DNA of 64,000 bases from Bosea sp. 685 (lineage in GTDB: Bacteria > Pseudomonadota > Alphaproteobacteria > Rhizobiales > Beijerinckiaceae), in NCBI RefSeq assembly GCF_031884435.1, contig NZ_CP134779.1:4960001-5024000 (forward strand), read 5' to 3'. This document shows, piece by piece, positions 38,806 through 48,527 of the stretch. The notes under the pieces were generated by a model. The model was not told the DNA's origin. It did not search any database and saw nothing but the letters and a program-made list of their open reading frames with translations. The translations under genes were made by a program, and so were the position numbers. Every line of letters starts with the position of its first letter. Position 1 is the stretch's first letter.

Positions 38806-38956
38806 ATTCCGCTCTGACGCTCTTGCGGGTTGCGCGGCCTTGATTCCGGCGGTCTCGCGACGCATCAGCAATGCTCTGAATTTTTAGAATCGATCACGTC
38901 GCATTTGGACGGAACCGTCCGCGCGCGAGATGATTGAGCGGATCGGGAGGAGCGGC

Positions 38957-40456
38957 GTGAGCGAGACCACAGCAACAGCGCCGAAACCTGCGCCGCTGAC
39001 GCCGGATATCTGCGTGATCGGGGCGGGTGCAGCCGGAGTGTCGCTCGCCACGGCCGCGGCTGCATTCGGCGTTCCTGTCGTCCTCGTCGAGCCCGGCGGC
39101 ATGGGCGACGGCCATCAGAATGCCGGCAGCATATCGGCCAGGGCGCTCGGTGCCGCGGGCGCGCGGGCGCGGGCCGTCCAGCAGGCCGGGCGCTTCGGTA
39201 TCTCAGCCGGTGAGCCGCAAGTGAACGACGAACTCGTGAACTACGCGCGGGTCCACGACCATGTTCAGCGCGTCGTTGCCGCGACCGCCCGCAATGATTC
39301 GGCGGAGCGTCTCGGTGCGCTCGGCATCCATGTGATCAAAAGCGAGGCGCGCTTCATCAGCCGCAGCACGGTCATGGCCGGCAACCAGCCGATCAAGGCG
39401 CGACGTTTCGTGATCGCGACCGGCTCGCGGCCGTCCGCCCCGCTGCTTCCCGGGCTCGACGCGGTCCCGTTCCTGACCAGCGAGAGCCTGTTTTCACTGA
39501 CGCGCCGGCCCGAGCGCCTGCTGGTTCTCGGCGCCGGGTCGACCGGTGTCGAACTCGCGCAGGCCATGGCTCGGCTCGGCAGCACGGTCAGCCTCGTCGC
39601 AGCCGGGGACCTTCTGCCCCATGCCGATCCGGAGGCCGTGCTGATCTTGCGCCGCGCGCTGCTGCGCGACGGCATAACACTGCACGAGAAGGCCAGGGTG
39701 CTGCGCGCAGAGACGGTCAAGGGCGGCGTCAGGCTGGTGCTGGCAGGCCCCGATGGTGAGGCCGACCAAAAGCTCGACGGTACGCATCTCCTGGTCGCGA
39801 CGGGGCGCACGCCCAATATCGAGGCGCTCGACCTCGAACTTGCCGGCATCACCAGCGACGCCGGGGGCGTGATCGTCGACAAGGGGCTGCGCACCGGCAA
39901 CCGCCGCGTCTTCGCGATCGGCGACTGTGCCAGCGGGGCAGCCGGCGGGCTGCACTCCACCCATGTCGCGCAAGACCATGCCGCGCATGACCAGGCTGGA
40001 CTCGTCTTGCGCAATGCCTTGTTCCGCCTCCCGGTCAGGACCAACGCAACGGCGATCCTGCGCGTGACCTATTGCCATCCGGAGCTCGCCAGCGTCGGCC
40101 TGTCCGAGGCCGAGGCGCGCAAACGCAGCAGTTCGATCACCATCCTGCGCTGGCCGTATGCCGAGAACGACCGCGCCCAGGCCGAGCACGAGACCGATGG
40201 TTTCGTGAAGCTCGTCGCCGACCGACGGGGCCGCGTCCTCGGCGCCACCATCGTCGGCGCGGGCGCTGGCGAGCTGATCGCGCCCTGGTGCTTGGCCGTG
40301 CGGAAGGGCCTGACGGTCCAGGACATGGCGGGGCTCGCCTTGCCCTATCCGACCTTCTCCGAGGCCTCGAAGCGGGCGGCGATGTCGTTCTACGCGCCGC
40401 TGGCGGCAAAGCCGGGAATCCGGCGGCTCATCGGCTTTCTCCGCCGTTTCGGCTAA
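38957..40456 (+). CDS. FAD-dependent pyridine nucleotide-disulfide reductase-like protein without redox cysteines
   Basis: A 499-residue flavoprotein of the mercuric reductase/dihydrolipoamide dehydrogenase fold. The FAD site is DICVIGAGAAGVSLATAAA; the NAD site is LLVLGAGSTGVELAQAMARLG; RVFAIGDCASG is the second FAD motif. The redox-active CxxxxC is missing: the segment reads GHQNAGSISARAL where GCLNVGCIPSKAL is usual. The C-terminal catalytic His-Glu pair is also altered (LPYPTFSE in place of AHPTFSE). It may therefore be a quinone or other reductase, or a sensor. Start: GTG at 38957, five bases after GGGAGGAG; the frame opens at 38930. A histidine kinase gene follows after 11 bases. Confidence 0.88.
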   Translation: MSETTATAPKPAPLTPDICVIGAGAAGVSLATAAAAFGVPVVLVEPGGMGDGHQNAGSISARALGAAGARARAVQQAGRFGISAGEPQVNDELVNYARVHDHVQRVVAATARNDSAERLGALGIHVIKSEARFISRSTVMAGNQPIKARRFVIATGSRPSAPLLPGLDAVPFLTSESLFSLTRRPERLLVLGAGSTGVELAQAMARLGSTVSLVAAGDLLPHADPEAVLILRRALLRDGITLHEKARVLRAETVKGGVRLVLAGPDGEADQKLDGTHLLVATGRTPNIEALDLELAGITSDAGGVIVDKGLRTGNRRVFAIGDCASGAAGGLHSTHVAQDHAAHDQAGLVLRNALFRLPVRTNATAILRVTYCHPELASVGLSEAEARKRSSSITILRWPYAENDRAQAEHETDGFVKLVADRRGRVLGATIVGAGAGELIAPWCLAVRKGLTVQDMAGLALPYPTFSEASKRAAMSFYAPLAAKPGIRRLIGFLRRFG

Positions 40457-40467
40457 GCTCCCATTCA

Positions 40468-41925
40468 ATGCAGCAACCTGATCTCGACGCGACGCAACTC
40501 TCGGTCAGCCTGCCGCGCGGCCTGACGCGGCTCGGCCTCTCGGCCAAGCTGCTGCTTTTGACCGTGCTGTTCGTGATGCTGGCGGAAATTCTGATCTATT
40601 TGCCGTCGGTCGCGAACTTCCGGCGCAACTGGCTGAACGACCGGCTCGCCGCGGCCCAGGTCGCGGTGCTGGTGCTGGAAGGCGCCCCCAATGAACGCCT
40701 GCCCGAAGAGAGCGAGGCCCGGCTGCTGATGGGCGTCGGCGCGCGCGCCATCGCCGCCCGCGTTGGTGGGGCACGCCGCCTGCTCAGTCTCGATTCGATT
40801 CCGCCCACGGTCGCCCGCAAGGTCGATCTGCGGGACGCGAGCTGGATGACTGCGCTCAAGGAGGCGGTCGAGATTCTGGTGGCCCCGCCGCACGACATGC
40901 CGATCCGCGTCATCGGCCAGGCCATGGGCGGGGCCGACTTCGTCGAGATCGTCATCGACGAGGCGCCGCTGCGGCGCGCGATGCTGGTCTTTTCCGGCAA
41001 CATCCTGCTGATCTCGCTGCTGATCTCCATCCTGACGGCGGGGCTGGTCTATCTCGCGCTGAACTGGATGATCGTCGGGCCGATCCGCCAGCTCGCCGCC
41101 AATGTCATGGAGTTCGAGGCCGACCCGGAGAATCCGCACCGGATCATCGAACCGTCGCAGCGCGCCGACGAGATCGGCGAGGCCGAACGGGCGCTGGCGC
41201 GCATGCAGATGACGCTGGCCGGCGAATTGCGCACCAAGAAGCATCTCGCCGAGCTCGGACTGGCCGTCAGCAAGGTCAACCACGACCTGCGCAACATGCT
41301 GGCTTCGGCGCAGCTAATGTCCGACCGGCTGGTCGACACCCGCGACGCCAAGATCCGGCGCTTCGCGCCGCGCCTGATCGCGACGCTCGGCCGGGCGATC
41401 GAATTCTGCCAGGCGACGTTGGCCTATGGCCGCGCGGCGGAGGCGACGCCGCTGCTGCGCGAGATCGCGCTGCGCCAGCTCGTCGCCGAGCAGGCGGAGA
41501 TGCTCGGCCTGCCCGAGAACAAGCAGCTCGGTTTCGTCAACGACGTTCCAGCCGAGCTGATCGCGCGCTGCGATCCCGACCAGATGGCGCGCGTCCTGCT
41601 CAACCTGATGCGGAACTCCGTGCAGGCGTTGGCGCAGGAGCGGGCCGAGAACGAAGGCCAGCCCGTGCTGATGGTCAAGGCGCAGCAGCTCGACGGCTCA
41701 GTGCTCTTGCGCGTCACCGATAACGGCCCCGGCGTGCCCCAGCGGGCGAAGGCCAACCTGTTCCAGGCCTTTCGCGGCTCGGTCACGCCAGGCGGGACCG
41801 GACTTGGCCTCGCCATCGCCGCCGAGCTCGTCAGGCTGCATGGCGGCATGATCGAGCTCGAGCCCTCGGAGACGGGGGCGGTGTTCAAGGTCACGCTGCC
41901 GGCGCGCCGGCAGAACGGAAATTGA
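40468..41925 (+). CDS. Sensor histidine kinase
   Basis: A 485-residue membrane kinase. Two membrane helices (about 25-45 and 170-195) enclose a periplasmic domain, followed by a HAMP linker (GPIRQLAANVMEFEAD). The phospho-acceptor region reads LAVSKVNHDLRNMLASAQ. The ATP domain shows N-box LLNLMRNSVQAL, G1 VTDNGPGVP and G2 GGTGLGLAIAAELV. It directly follows the cysteine-less flavoprotein and is likely co-transcribed. No response regulator gene is adjacent. The frame extends far upstream over the previous gene; ATG 40468 gives a normal N-terminus. Confidence 0.92.
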   Translation: MQQPDLDATQLSVSLPRGLTRLGLSAKLLLLTVLFVMLAEILIYLPSVANFRRNWLNDRLAAAQVAVLVLEGAPNERLPEESEARLLMGVGARAIAARVGGARRLLSLDSIPPTVARKVDLRDASWMTALKEAVEILVAPPHDMPIRVIGQAMGGADFVEIVIDEAPLRRAMLVFSGNILLISLLISILTAGLVYLALNWMIVGPIRQLAANVMEFEADPENPHRIIEPSQRADEIGEAERALARMQMTLAGELRTKKHLAELGLAVSKVNHDLRNMLASAQLMSDRLVDTRDAKIRRFAPRLIATLGRAIEFCQATLAYGRAAEATPLLREIALRQLVAEQAEMLGLPENKQLGFVNDVPAELIARCDPDQMARVLLNLMRNSVQALAQERAENEGQPVLMVKAQQLDGSVLLRVTDNGPGVPQRAKANLFQAFRGSVTPGGTGLGLAIAAELVRLHGGMIELEPSETGAVFKVTLPARRQNGN

Positions 41926-41967
41926 GGTCGGCGGCAGTCGCTCCCATTGCAAGCGCCACGACGAGGG

Positions 41968-42597
41968 CTACTGGCTCGCCCAGATCACCCGCGCCATGAA
42001 AGCGATCTCGCTCAGACCCAGCACCCGGTCGGGATGCTCGGGGTTGAGCGAGGCGAGCTCGACGGTTTTGGCGGTCTGGCGCCTGAGCTGCTTGGCCAGG
42101 ACCTCGCCCTCGACCGTCTTGACCACGACGCGGTCGCCACGCCGCACCGTCGCGGTCGGCGAGACGATGATGGTGTCGCCGTCGCGATAGAGCGGCAGCA
42201 TCGAATCGCCGGCGATCTCCAGCGCATAGGCCTTCTCGTCAGTGACGCCGGGAAAGGCGACCTCCTCCCAGCCGGCGCCGGCGGGAAGGCCGTCATCATC
42301 GAAGAAGCCGCCCGAGCCCGCCTGGGCGAAGCCGATCAGGGGAATGGTACGCGAGGGTGCCGGCCCCCGCCGCGTCACCACGCTGATGAATTCATCGAGC
42401 GAGGCGCCGGTCGCGGCCAGGATCTTGGCGATCGATTCAGTCGAGGGCCAGCGTTCGCGGCCATCGGGCCCGAGGCGCTTGGAGCGATTGAAGGTGGTCG
42501 CGTCGAGGCCGGCCTTGCGGGCCAGCCCCGAGGCCGTGAAGCCATAGCGCTGGGCGAGCGCATCGATGGCGCTCCAGATCTGCTCATGGGACAGCAC
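41968..42597 (-). CDS. HTH repressor with S24 peptidase domain (LexA/CI-like)
   Basis: A 209-residue regulator. The N-terminal helix-turn-helix (about residues 10-70) has FTASGLARKAGLDATTFNRSKR. The C-terminal S24 domain has an Ala-Gly cleavage pair in FAQAGSGG, the nucleophile serine in AGDSMLPLYRDGD and the lysine in RVVVKTVEGEV. Such proteins undergo RecA-stimulated or signal-dependent self-cleavage. It is a chromosomal type common in rhizobia, not evidently part of a prophage here. It faces the histidine kinase gene tail to tail. Confidence 0.9.
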   Translation of the reverse strand: MLSHEQIWSAIDALAQRYGFTASGLARKAGLDATTFNRSKRLGPDGRERWPSTESIAKILAATGASLDEFISVVTRRGPAPSRTIPLIGFAQAGSGGFFDDDGLPAGAGWEEVAFPGVTDEKAYALEIAGDSMLPLYRDGDTIIVSPTATVRRGDRVVVKTVEGEVLAKQLRRQTAKTVELASLNPEHPDRVLGLSEIAFMARVIWASQ

Positions 42598-42815
42598 CGC
42601 GGAGACCTCGTTCCTGATGTCGCCGTTAGGCTACGGGCAAAATAGGAAATATCCCCTATCGCATAAGACTTCAATCTGACTTGTGCGACTTTTTGAACGA
42701 ATCGACCGAAGGCGGGCAGAAGGCTCAGCTGCGGGAATCGGGTGTCTCCGCGAATGTGCCGCGCCTAACAAGTCAGCACTGGGGGAGGGAAACGAAACCG
42801 ACAGCGAGGTAAGCC

Positions 42816-43262
42816 ATGGCAAAATCCTATTTCAGCATCGTGCTCGACAACGCCGCCGATGACGTCTGGGCGGTCATTCGACCGTTCGACCATTACGCCT
42901 GGGCCGGCGTGGAGAGCGAGACAATCATCGAAAAGGACAAGGCTCCCGATCAGGTTTCGGCCATTCGCCGCGTCACCATGGGCGAGACGATCATACGCCA
43001 GATATTGCTCGCCCATTCCGATGTCGAGCGCTCCTATACATACGGATTTTGCGACCCCGTCCCCTTTCCCGTGCGCAATTACACAGCGACGATCCGGGTC
43101 ACGCCCGTCGTCGAAACCGGCGCGGCTTTCGTCGAATGGTCGGCCACCTTCGACTGCGCTGAGCACGACCACGATCGCTGGACGAGCCATTTCGAGAAAG
43201 AGGGCTTCGCTCAATGGCTGACGGCGCTCCGCCGTTTCATGAACGCCAGAAAATCTGTCTAG
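42816..43262 (+). CDS. SRPBCC family protein
   Basis: A 148-residue protein of the START/SRPBCC ligand-binding fold (polyketide cyclase-like). The pattern is a first strand YFSIVLDNAADDVWAVIRPF, then RRVTMGETIIRQILLAHSD, YTYGFCDPVPFPVRNY, and VEWSATFDCAEHDH before the long C-terminal helix. The ligand is unknown. It has a GCGAGG-like ribosome site and stands alone; 42598-42815 holds only its promoter region. Confidence 0.85.
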   Translation: MAKSYFSIVLDNAADDVWAVIRPFDHYAWAGVESETIIEKDKAPDQVSAIRRVTMGETIIRQILLAHSDVERSYTYGFCDPVPFPVRNYTATIRVTPVVETGAAFVEWSATFDCAEHDHDRWTSHFEKEGFAQWLTALRRFMNARKSV

Positions 43263-43347
43263 AAGGCTGCCAGCCATGACCCCATGATTGCCCTGCACCC
43301 ATGCGAAGGGCTATCGCATCTGCACGCCATGACGACCGGGGCCATCA

Positions 43348-43692
43348 ATGCCGCTCATCTACAAGATCTGCCCTGAAGCCTTGTGGCGCGAAGCCGAGAT
43401 TTCGGGTCGTTTCAATGGCGCGCCTATCGATCTGGCCGACGGCTACATCCATTTCTCGACCGGAGCGCAGGCGCGGGACACCGCGGCGAAGCACTTCCTC
43501 GGCCAGCGCGACCTGCTGCTGATCGCGGTCGAGGCTTCACGCCTTGGCGAGGCCTTGCGTCATGAGCCCTCGCGCGGCGGGGCGCTGTTCCCCCATCTCT
43601 ACGCCTCGCTCGATCCCAAATCCGTCCGCTGGATCGCGCCGCTTCCGCTGGCGACCGACGGCAGCTATCTCTTTCCGGAGGATGTCGCGTGA
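43348..43692 (+). CDS. DUF952 family protein
   Basis: A 114-residue protein of the DUF952 family (function unknown; possibly a glutathione S-transferase-linked or ADP-ribose-type fold). It starts [25 protein letters not shown] and has [21 protein letters not shown], the family hallmark, then [12 protein letters not shown]. Its stop overlaps the GTG start of pyrD by four bases, an arrangement repeated across rhizobia. Confidence 0.93.
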   Translation: MPLIYKICPEALWREAEISGRFNGAPIDLADGYIHFSTGAQARDTAAKHFLGQRDLLLIAVEASRLGEALRHEPSRGGALFPHLYASLDPKSVRWIAPLPLATDGSYLFPEDVA

Positions 43693-44780
43693 TCGGCGCC
43701 CTGTTCAATCTCGCCCGCCCGCTGATCCACCGGCTCGACGCCGAGACGGCCCATCGCATGACGGTCGCGGCGCTCGCCGTCGCGCCGGCGTTGAAGCCTG
43801 CCGCCGACGACCCGGTCCTGGCGACGCAGGCCTTCGGCCTCTCCTTCACCAACCCGGTCGGCCTCGCGGCCGGCTTCGACAAGCATGCCGAAGCGGTGGA
43901 CGGCGCGCTGGGCCTGGGCTTCGGCTTCGTCGAGGTCGGTGGCGTCACGCCTCTGCCCCAGCCGGGCAATCCGCGCCCGCGCGTCTTCCGATTGACCGAG
44001 GACGAGGCGGTGATCAACCGCTACGGCCTCAACAGCGAGGGCATGGAAGCGGTCGCTGCGCGGCTCCAGGCGCGGCGCGGCCGTAGCGGCATCGTCGGCG
44101 TCAATCTCGGAGCCAACAAGGACTCCGCCGACCGCTCCGCCGATTATGCCGTGCTCGCGCGGCGGCTGGCACCCGTCGCCGACTTCCTGACGATCAACAT
44201 CTCCTCGCCCAACACGCCGGGCCTGCGCGATCTGCAGGCCGAATCGGCGCTCGACGACCTGATCGCGCGGGCGCTGGCCGCACGGGACGAGGCGGCAAAC
44301 AGCGCCGGCCGTCGTACGCCCATGCTTCTCAAGATCGCGCCGGATCTGAGCCTGCCCGAGCTCGACGGCATCGTCGCGGTGGCGCGCAAGCGCGGCATCG
44401 ACGGCATGATCGTCTCGAACACGACGGTGGCGCGCCCGACAACCCTGCGCAATGCGGCGAAGGCCGAGACCGGAGGGCTCTCGGGCAAGCCACTCTTCCT
44501 GCCCTCGACCAGGCTGCTCGCCGAGAGCTTCCTGCGCGTCGAGCGCCAGTTCCCGCTGATCGGCGTCGGCGGCATCGATTCGACCGCGACCGCCTTCGCC
44601 AAGATCCGGGCCGGCGCCGATCTCGTGCAGTTCTACTCGGCCCTGGTCTTCCACGGGCCGGCGCTGGCCGCGACCATCAAGGCAGGCCTCACGGCCGAGG
44701 CCCGCAAGACGGGCGTCGGCAGGCTCAGCGCCCTTGTCGGACGCGATGCCGCCGCGATCGCGCGCGGCGAGACACTCTAG
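43689..44780 (+). CDS. pyrD: Quinone-dependent dihydroorotate dehydrogenase
   Basis: A 363-residue class 2 dihydroorotate dehydrogenase, the membrane-associated flavoenzyme of pyrimidine synthesis. The N-terminal amphipathic helix ([18 protein letters not shown]) binds membrane and quinone. FMN and orotate sites are seen in [43 protein letters not shown] with the catalytic serine, and [14 protein letters not shown]. The start is GTG, coupled to the DUF952 gene. Confidence 0.96.
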   Translation: MIGALFNLARPLIHRLDAETAHRMTVAALAVAPALKPAADDPVLATQAFGLSFTNPVGLAAGFDKHAEAVDGALGLGFGFVEVGGVTPLPQPGNPRPRVFRLTEDEAVINRYGLNSEGMEAVAARLQARRGRSGIVGVNLGANKDSADRSADYAVLARRLAPVADFLTINISSPNTPGLRDLQAESALDDLIARALAARDEAANSAGRRTPMLLKIAPDLSLPELDGIVAVARKRGIDGMIVSNTTVARPTTLRNAAKAETGGLSGKPLFLPSTRLLAESFLRVERQFPLIGVGGIDSTATAFAKIRAGADLVQFYSALVFHGPALAATIKAGLTAEARKTGVGRLSALVGRDAAAIARGETL

Positions 44781-45046
44781 CGCCGCGCCGCGAACAGGCG
44801 CGAGAGCAGCCAGAGCGGCACCACGATCAGCGCACCGGCGATGACCCATTGCCCGACCTCGCGGACGGCCCCGAAGCCGAGATCCCCGAGGGAGCGGATG
44901 AAGCGCGCCACGACCTCATAAAGCCCGCGCGGCGACAAGCCGAGAAACGCCATCGCCGCGCCCACGAGCAGCGAGATGAAGATCAATCGGACCAGGACGC
45001 TGAGCACGGAGCCGCCGAGAAAGCCTTCGATATTGCCATTCGCCAT
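44777..45046 (-). CDS. DUF6460 membrane protein
   Basis: An 89-residue protein with two membrane segments. The pattern [27 protein letters not shown] followed by a helix with [18 protein letters not shown] and a second segment ending [11 protein letters not shown] fits DUF6460 proteins of Hyphomicrobiales. The 3' end overlaps that of pyrD by four bases. Function unknown. Confidence 0.8.
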   Translation of the reverse strand: MANGNIEGFLGGSVLSVLVRLIFISLLVGAAMAFLGLSPRGLYEVVARFIRSLGDLGFGAVREVGQWVIAGALIVVPLWLLSRLFAARR

Positions 45047-45134
45047 CGCGAAAATCCCCCAAACACGAACCGATCAGACCACCGCCCGGTTGAACCGGGG
45101 CTGAATGGCGATGCGATCCGCTTTCACCCCACCA

Positions 45135-45815
45135 TCATATCGTCGCGGATGCGCCTGTCGTCGCCCAGGCCGTGCCGGCAATCTTGGAGGCGGCGATCAC
45201 GGCCTGCGTGCGGCTGTCGACATTGAGCTTGGTCAGGATCGCGGAGACATGCGCCTTCACGGTCGCTTCGGAGACGCCGAGCTCATAGGCGATCTGCTTG
45301 TTGAGCAACCCCTCCGACAGCATCATCAGCACGCGCACCTGCTGCGGCGTCAGCGTCGAGAGCCGGCGCACCATGTCGGCGACCTCGATATCGACCGGCG
45401 AGGACAGGTCGACGCCCGGCGGCGTCCAGACGCTGCCGGCGAGCACGGCGCGGATCGCCTCGCCCATCTGCTCGACATCAGCTGTCTTCGGCAGGAAACC
45501 GAGCGCTCCGAACTCGATGCAGCGTCGGATCACGGTCGGCTCGTCATTGGCCGAGACCACGATGACCGGCACCTCGGGGTGGTCAGCGCGCAGGAAAAGC
45601 AGGCCGGAAAAGCCCTGCACGCCCGGCATCGTCAGGTCGAGCAGGACGAGATCGGCGTCTGCCCCTTGCGACAAGGCCTCGGTCAATGACTCCAGCGAAC
45701 CGACCTCGCTGACATCCGCCCCCTCGAGCGCATGCGAGACGGCCTGCCGCAACGCGCCCCGGAACAGGGGATGGTCGTCCGCGATCACGATCCGCGTCGA
45801 AGGCTGCTTCGTCAT
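45135..45815 (-). CDS. NarL/FixJ-type response regulator
   Basis: A 226-residue regulator with an N-terminal receiver (IVIADDHPLFRGALRQAV; acceptor Asp in VLLDLTMPG) and a C-terminal LuxR-type helix-turn-helix (LTPQQVRVLMMLSEGLLNKQIAYELGVSEATVKAHVSAILTKL-like). The start at 45815 (MTKQPSTRIVIADDH) fits the family; the frame opens earlier at 45902. No kinase is directly adjacent; the kinase at 40.5 kb is a candidate partner but unproven. Confidence 0.93.
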   Translation of the reverse strand: MTKQPSTRIVIADDHPLFRGALRQAVSHALEGADVSEVGSLESLTEALSQGADADLVLLDLTMPGVQGFSGLLFLRADHPEVPVIVVSANDEPTVIRRCIEFGALGFLPKTADVEQMGEAIRAVLAGSVWTPPGVDLSSPVDIEVADMVRRLSTLTPQQVRVLMMLSEGLLNKQIAYELGVSEATVKAHVSAILTKLNVDSRTQAVIAASKIAGTAWATTGASATI

Positions 45816-45998
45816 CGCGCATATCCCTGTTCGTCTGCCGGTCGCCCATACTGCCTCAGGCGCGACCGCGATCTCAAGCACACCGGCCTGCCGCTGTCGC
45901 AAGGCCGGCGCGCGATCATGAAGGCTCTGAACCAGATCGGCTTGTGTTGCAATGCAATCAGGAGGCGGCCTTTCGGCGTAGTTCCTGCCGGGCTCGGC

Positions 45999-47633
45999 TC
46001 AGCCTTCGGCCGGCAGGAGCCGTTCCAGCGCCTCGATCCGGTCTGCCTCTCCAGGTGGCTTGTCCCAGCGGATGCGATTAATGCGGGGAAAACGCATGGC
46101 GAGCCCGGATTTATGCCGGGTCGAGCGCTGCAATCCCTCAAAAGCGACCTCGAAAACGAGGCCGCTTTCGGTGTCATGCGTGACCTCCCGCACAGGGCCG
46201 AAGCGGTTCAGCGTGTTCTTGCGCACATAGCGGTCGATTTCGACCAGCTCCTCATCGGTGAAACCGAAATAGGCCTTGCCGACCGGCACCAGCTCCTGCC
46301 CCTCCGAGCTCTCGCGCCAAACGCCGAAGGTGTAGTCGGAATAAAACGAGGAGCGCTTGCCGTGGCCACGCTGGGCATACATCAGCACGCAATCGACCAG
46401 CCTGGCCTCACGCTTCCATTTCCACCAATAGCCCTTGGGTCGCCCCGGCAGATAGGGCGAATCGCTGCGCTTGATCATGCAGCCTTCGACGGCTTCCGCA
46501 TCAGCGCCCGCGCCGGCAGCAGCAGGGTCGGCGCGGGCAGCGGTGAGATCGTCCCAGCTCCCGAAAGGAATGATCCGCGAGAGATCGAAGCGCTCGCTGC
46601 CGAGCCTGCCGAGGAAAGCCTCCAGCCGGGCGCGACGCTCGATCAGCGGCAGCTCGCGAATATCCTCATCGCCATCGACCAGCAGGTCGTAGACGCGGAT
46701 ATGGGCGGGGAATTCCGCCAGCATCTTCACTGTTACCGTCTTGCGGTTCAGGCGCTGCTGCAAGGTGTTGAAGCTCTGGACCGCGCCATCGCGCATCACC
46801 AGCAACTCGCCGTCGAGCGCGCCATCGCGCGTCAGAGCCTCGACGAGATCGGGAAAAGCGCCGGCAATGTCCTCGCCGGTGCGAGAATAGAGCCGCGTCA
46901 GGCGCGAGCCATCTGGCCTTGTGCCGCTGACCGCCTGGACACGGATGCCGTCCCATTTCCATTCGGCGCTGAAATCAGCCGGGTCGAGCTTGTCGAAATC
47001 GCCCTCCTCGACCGGGTGCGACAGCATGACCGGGCGGAACGACGCGGGATCGCTGGCTTCCGGCCGCGGCGCCCTGCCCTCCAGCCAGGCGAAGAGTGCG
47101 GTATAGGGCGGCTCCAGCCCATGCCAGACCTGCTCGACCTCGTCGGGCGCCACGCCACCGAGGCTGGCGGCGGCGGTCTTGGCCAGGCGCGCCGAGACGC
47201 CGATGCGCAGCGCGCCGGTGATGAGCTTGAGCAAGGCCCAGCGCCCGGTCTCGTCGAGCGCATCGAGCCAGCCGGCGACGAGGCGGGGAAGATCGGTCTT
47301 GCCGGCATTGCGCAGGCCGGCAACCACGTCCGGCAGATGCGGCACGTCATTGGCGCCGTGCCTGGCCGGCCACATCAATGCAACCGTCTCAGAGAGATCG
47401 CCGACATAATCATAGGACAGCGCAAACAGGACAGGATCGGCCCGCTCGGCAATCAGCGCGCGAATCAGGCCCGCCTTGGCGTTGCGGAAGACCAGCCCGC
47501 CCGTCATCGCCGCCAGCGCCAGGCCGCGATCGGGATCGGGCGTCGTGCGCAGATAATCGGCGATCAAGGCGAGCTTGGCGTTGCGGCGCGGCTCATAGGC
47601 CAGGCGGTCGAGCAGCCAGGCGAAGCGGTTCAT
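45999..47633 (-). CDS. Ligase-associated (cisplatin damage response) ATP-dependent DNA ligase
   Basis: A 544-residue ATP-dependent DNA ligase of the bacterial repair group that goes with a DEXH helicase, an MBL-fold exonuclease and a phosphoesterase. The N-terminal domain binds DNA. The adenylation lysine is Lys226 in SAEWKWDGIRVQAV. Later motifs include DGELLVMRDGAVQSFNTLQQR, EGCMIKRSDSPYLPGRPKGYWWKWKRE-like sequence, and an OB-fold end with LVFEVAFEGLQRSTRHKSGLAMRFPRINRIRWDKP-type ending. Start at 47633 (MNRFAWLLDRL) is the family start. The other three partners lie at 48.5, 53.5 and 56 kb. Confidence 0.95.
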   Translation of the reverse strand: MNRFAWLLDRLAYEPRRNAKLALIADYLRTTPDPDRGLALAAMTGGLVFRNAKAGLIRALIAERADPVLFALSYDYVGDLSETVALMWPARHGANDVPHLPDVVAGLRNAGKTDLPRLVAGWLDALDETGRWALLKLITGALRIGVSARLAKTAAASLGGVAPDEVEQVWHGLEPPYTALFAWLEGRAPRPEASDPASFRPVMLSHPVEEGDFDKLDPADFSAEWKWDGIRVQAVSGTRPDGSRLTRLYSRTGEDIAGAFPDLVEALTRDGALDGELLVMRDGAVQSFNTLQQRLNRKTVTVKMLAEFPAHIRVYDLLVDGDEDIRELPLIERRARLEAFLGRLGSERFDLSRIIPFGSWDDLTAARADPAAAGAGADAEAVEGCMIKRSDSPYLPGRPKGYWWKWKREARLVDCVLMYAQRGHGKRSSFYSDYTFGVWRESSEGQELVPVGKAYFGFTDEELVEIDRYVRKNTLNRFGPVREVTHDTESGLVFEVAFEGLQRSTRHKSGLAMRFPRINRIRWDKPPGEADRIEALERLLPAEG

Positions 47634-47737
47634 CGCGACGCACTCCCGCCACGGCCGGCTTGTGTCCAGATGTTGCACCGCATCGTTCAGCCACCATTCA
47701 TGAAGAAGACCTTACCGACGAAGGCATGTTTGGGGGG

Positions 47738-48520
47738 ATGATGCCGATGCGCGCCGCGATGCGGTTCCTTGCCTTGAATCTCTTCGCAGCGACGATGTTG
47801 GCCGGGGCCACCGCACAGGCGGGGACCTTCTCCTGCCGCGAAACGCCGATCGTGCAGCCTGTCGCTTCTCTCTCTGCCCTCTCCGCGCGGGTCGCGCAGG
47901 GCCCTTCGCTGACGATCCTGGCGATCGGCTCCTCCTCGACCGAGGGCATCGGCGCCTCCGCCAAGGACAAGACCTATCCGGCCCGGCTCAAGGCGCTGCT
48001 CGGCAAGAGCTGGCCCAATCTCCAAATCGAGATCGTCAATGCCGGCATCGGCGGCGAGACCGCTCCGCAGACGCTCACCCGCCTGAAGACCGCGCTCAGT
48101 GCGCGCCATTACGACCTCGTGATCTGGCAGGTCGGCACCAACGACGCCGTCAATGGCGGCGATCTCGACGCCTTCAAGACCATGGTCGGCGACGGCATCG
48201 CCATGGTGAAGCAGGCGGGGGTGAGCCTTGCCATCCTCGATCCGCAATTCTTCCCCGGCGTCCGCGAGCCGGAGCGCTATCGCGATTTCGTGGAAGTCAT
48301 CGCCAACACGGCGCGCGGCCAGAGCGTGCCGGTGTTCACCCGCTACGACGCCATGCGGGAATGGTATCGCAACGACGCCCAGGCCTTCACGAGCGCGCTG
48401 TCCTCCGACGGGTTCCATATGAGCGATGCCGGCTATGACTGCCTTGCCCGCGACATGGCGACCGCGCTCGTCGGCATGGCTGCGCCCTCGCGCGCCGTGA
48501 TGGCGCAGACGGCCCGCTAA
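47738..48520 (+). CDS. SGNH/GDSL-family hydrolase, exported
   Basis: A 260-residue esterase-fold protein. A signal peptide runs to about TAQAGTF. The SGNH blocks are visible: ILAIGSSSTEG (nucleophile serine), NAGIGGET (oxyanion Gly), VGTNDAV (Asn) and DGFHMSDAGYD (Asp-His). The substrate could be acylated glycans, lipids or peptidoglycan acetyl groups. Several in-frame ATGs (47726, 47738, 47741, 47747) are possible; 47738 follows GGGGG closely. It lies on the opposite strand between the exonuclease and ligase genes, splitting the repair cluster. Confidence 0.88.
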   Translation: MMPMRAAMRFLALNLFAATMLAGATAQAGTFSCRETPIVQPVASLSALSARVAQGPSLTILAIGSSSTEGIGASAKDKTYPARLKALLGKSWPNLQIEIVNAGIGGETAPQTLTRLKTALSARHYDLVIWQVGTNDAVNGGDLDAFKTMVGDGIAMVKQAGVSLAILDPQFFPGVREPERYRDFVEVIANTARGQSVPVFTRYDAMREWYRNDAQAFTSALSSDGFHMSDAGYDCLARDMATALVGMAAPSRAVMAQTAR

Positions 48521-48527
48521 CCTCATC

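Noticed and set aside
36481..38871. A 796-residue open frame on the minus strand opposite the GGDEF-EAL gene
   Set aside because: It mirrors the plus-strand gene, is rich in Arg, Asp, Gln and His as expected of antisense frames in GC-rich DNA, and has no recognisable domain.
42765..43298. Minus-strand frame opposite the SRPBCC gene
   Set aside because: The plus strand gives a coherent SRPBCC fold; the opposite frame has no recognisable pattern.
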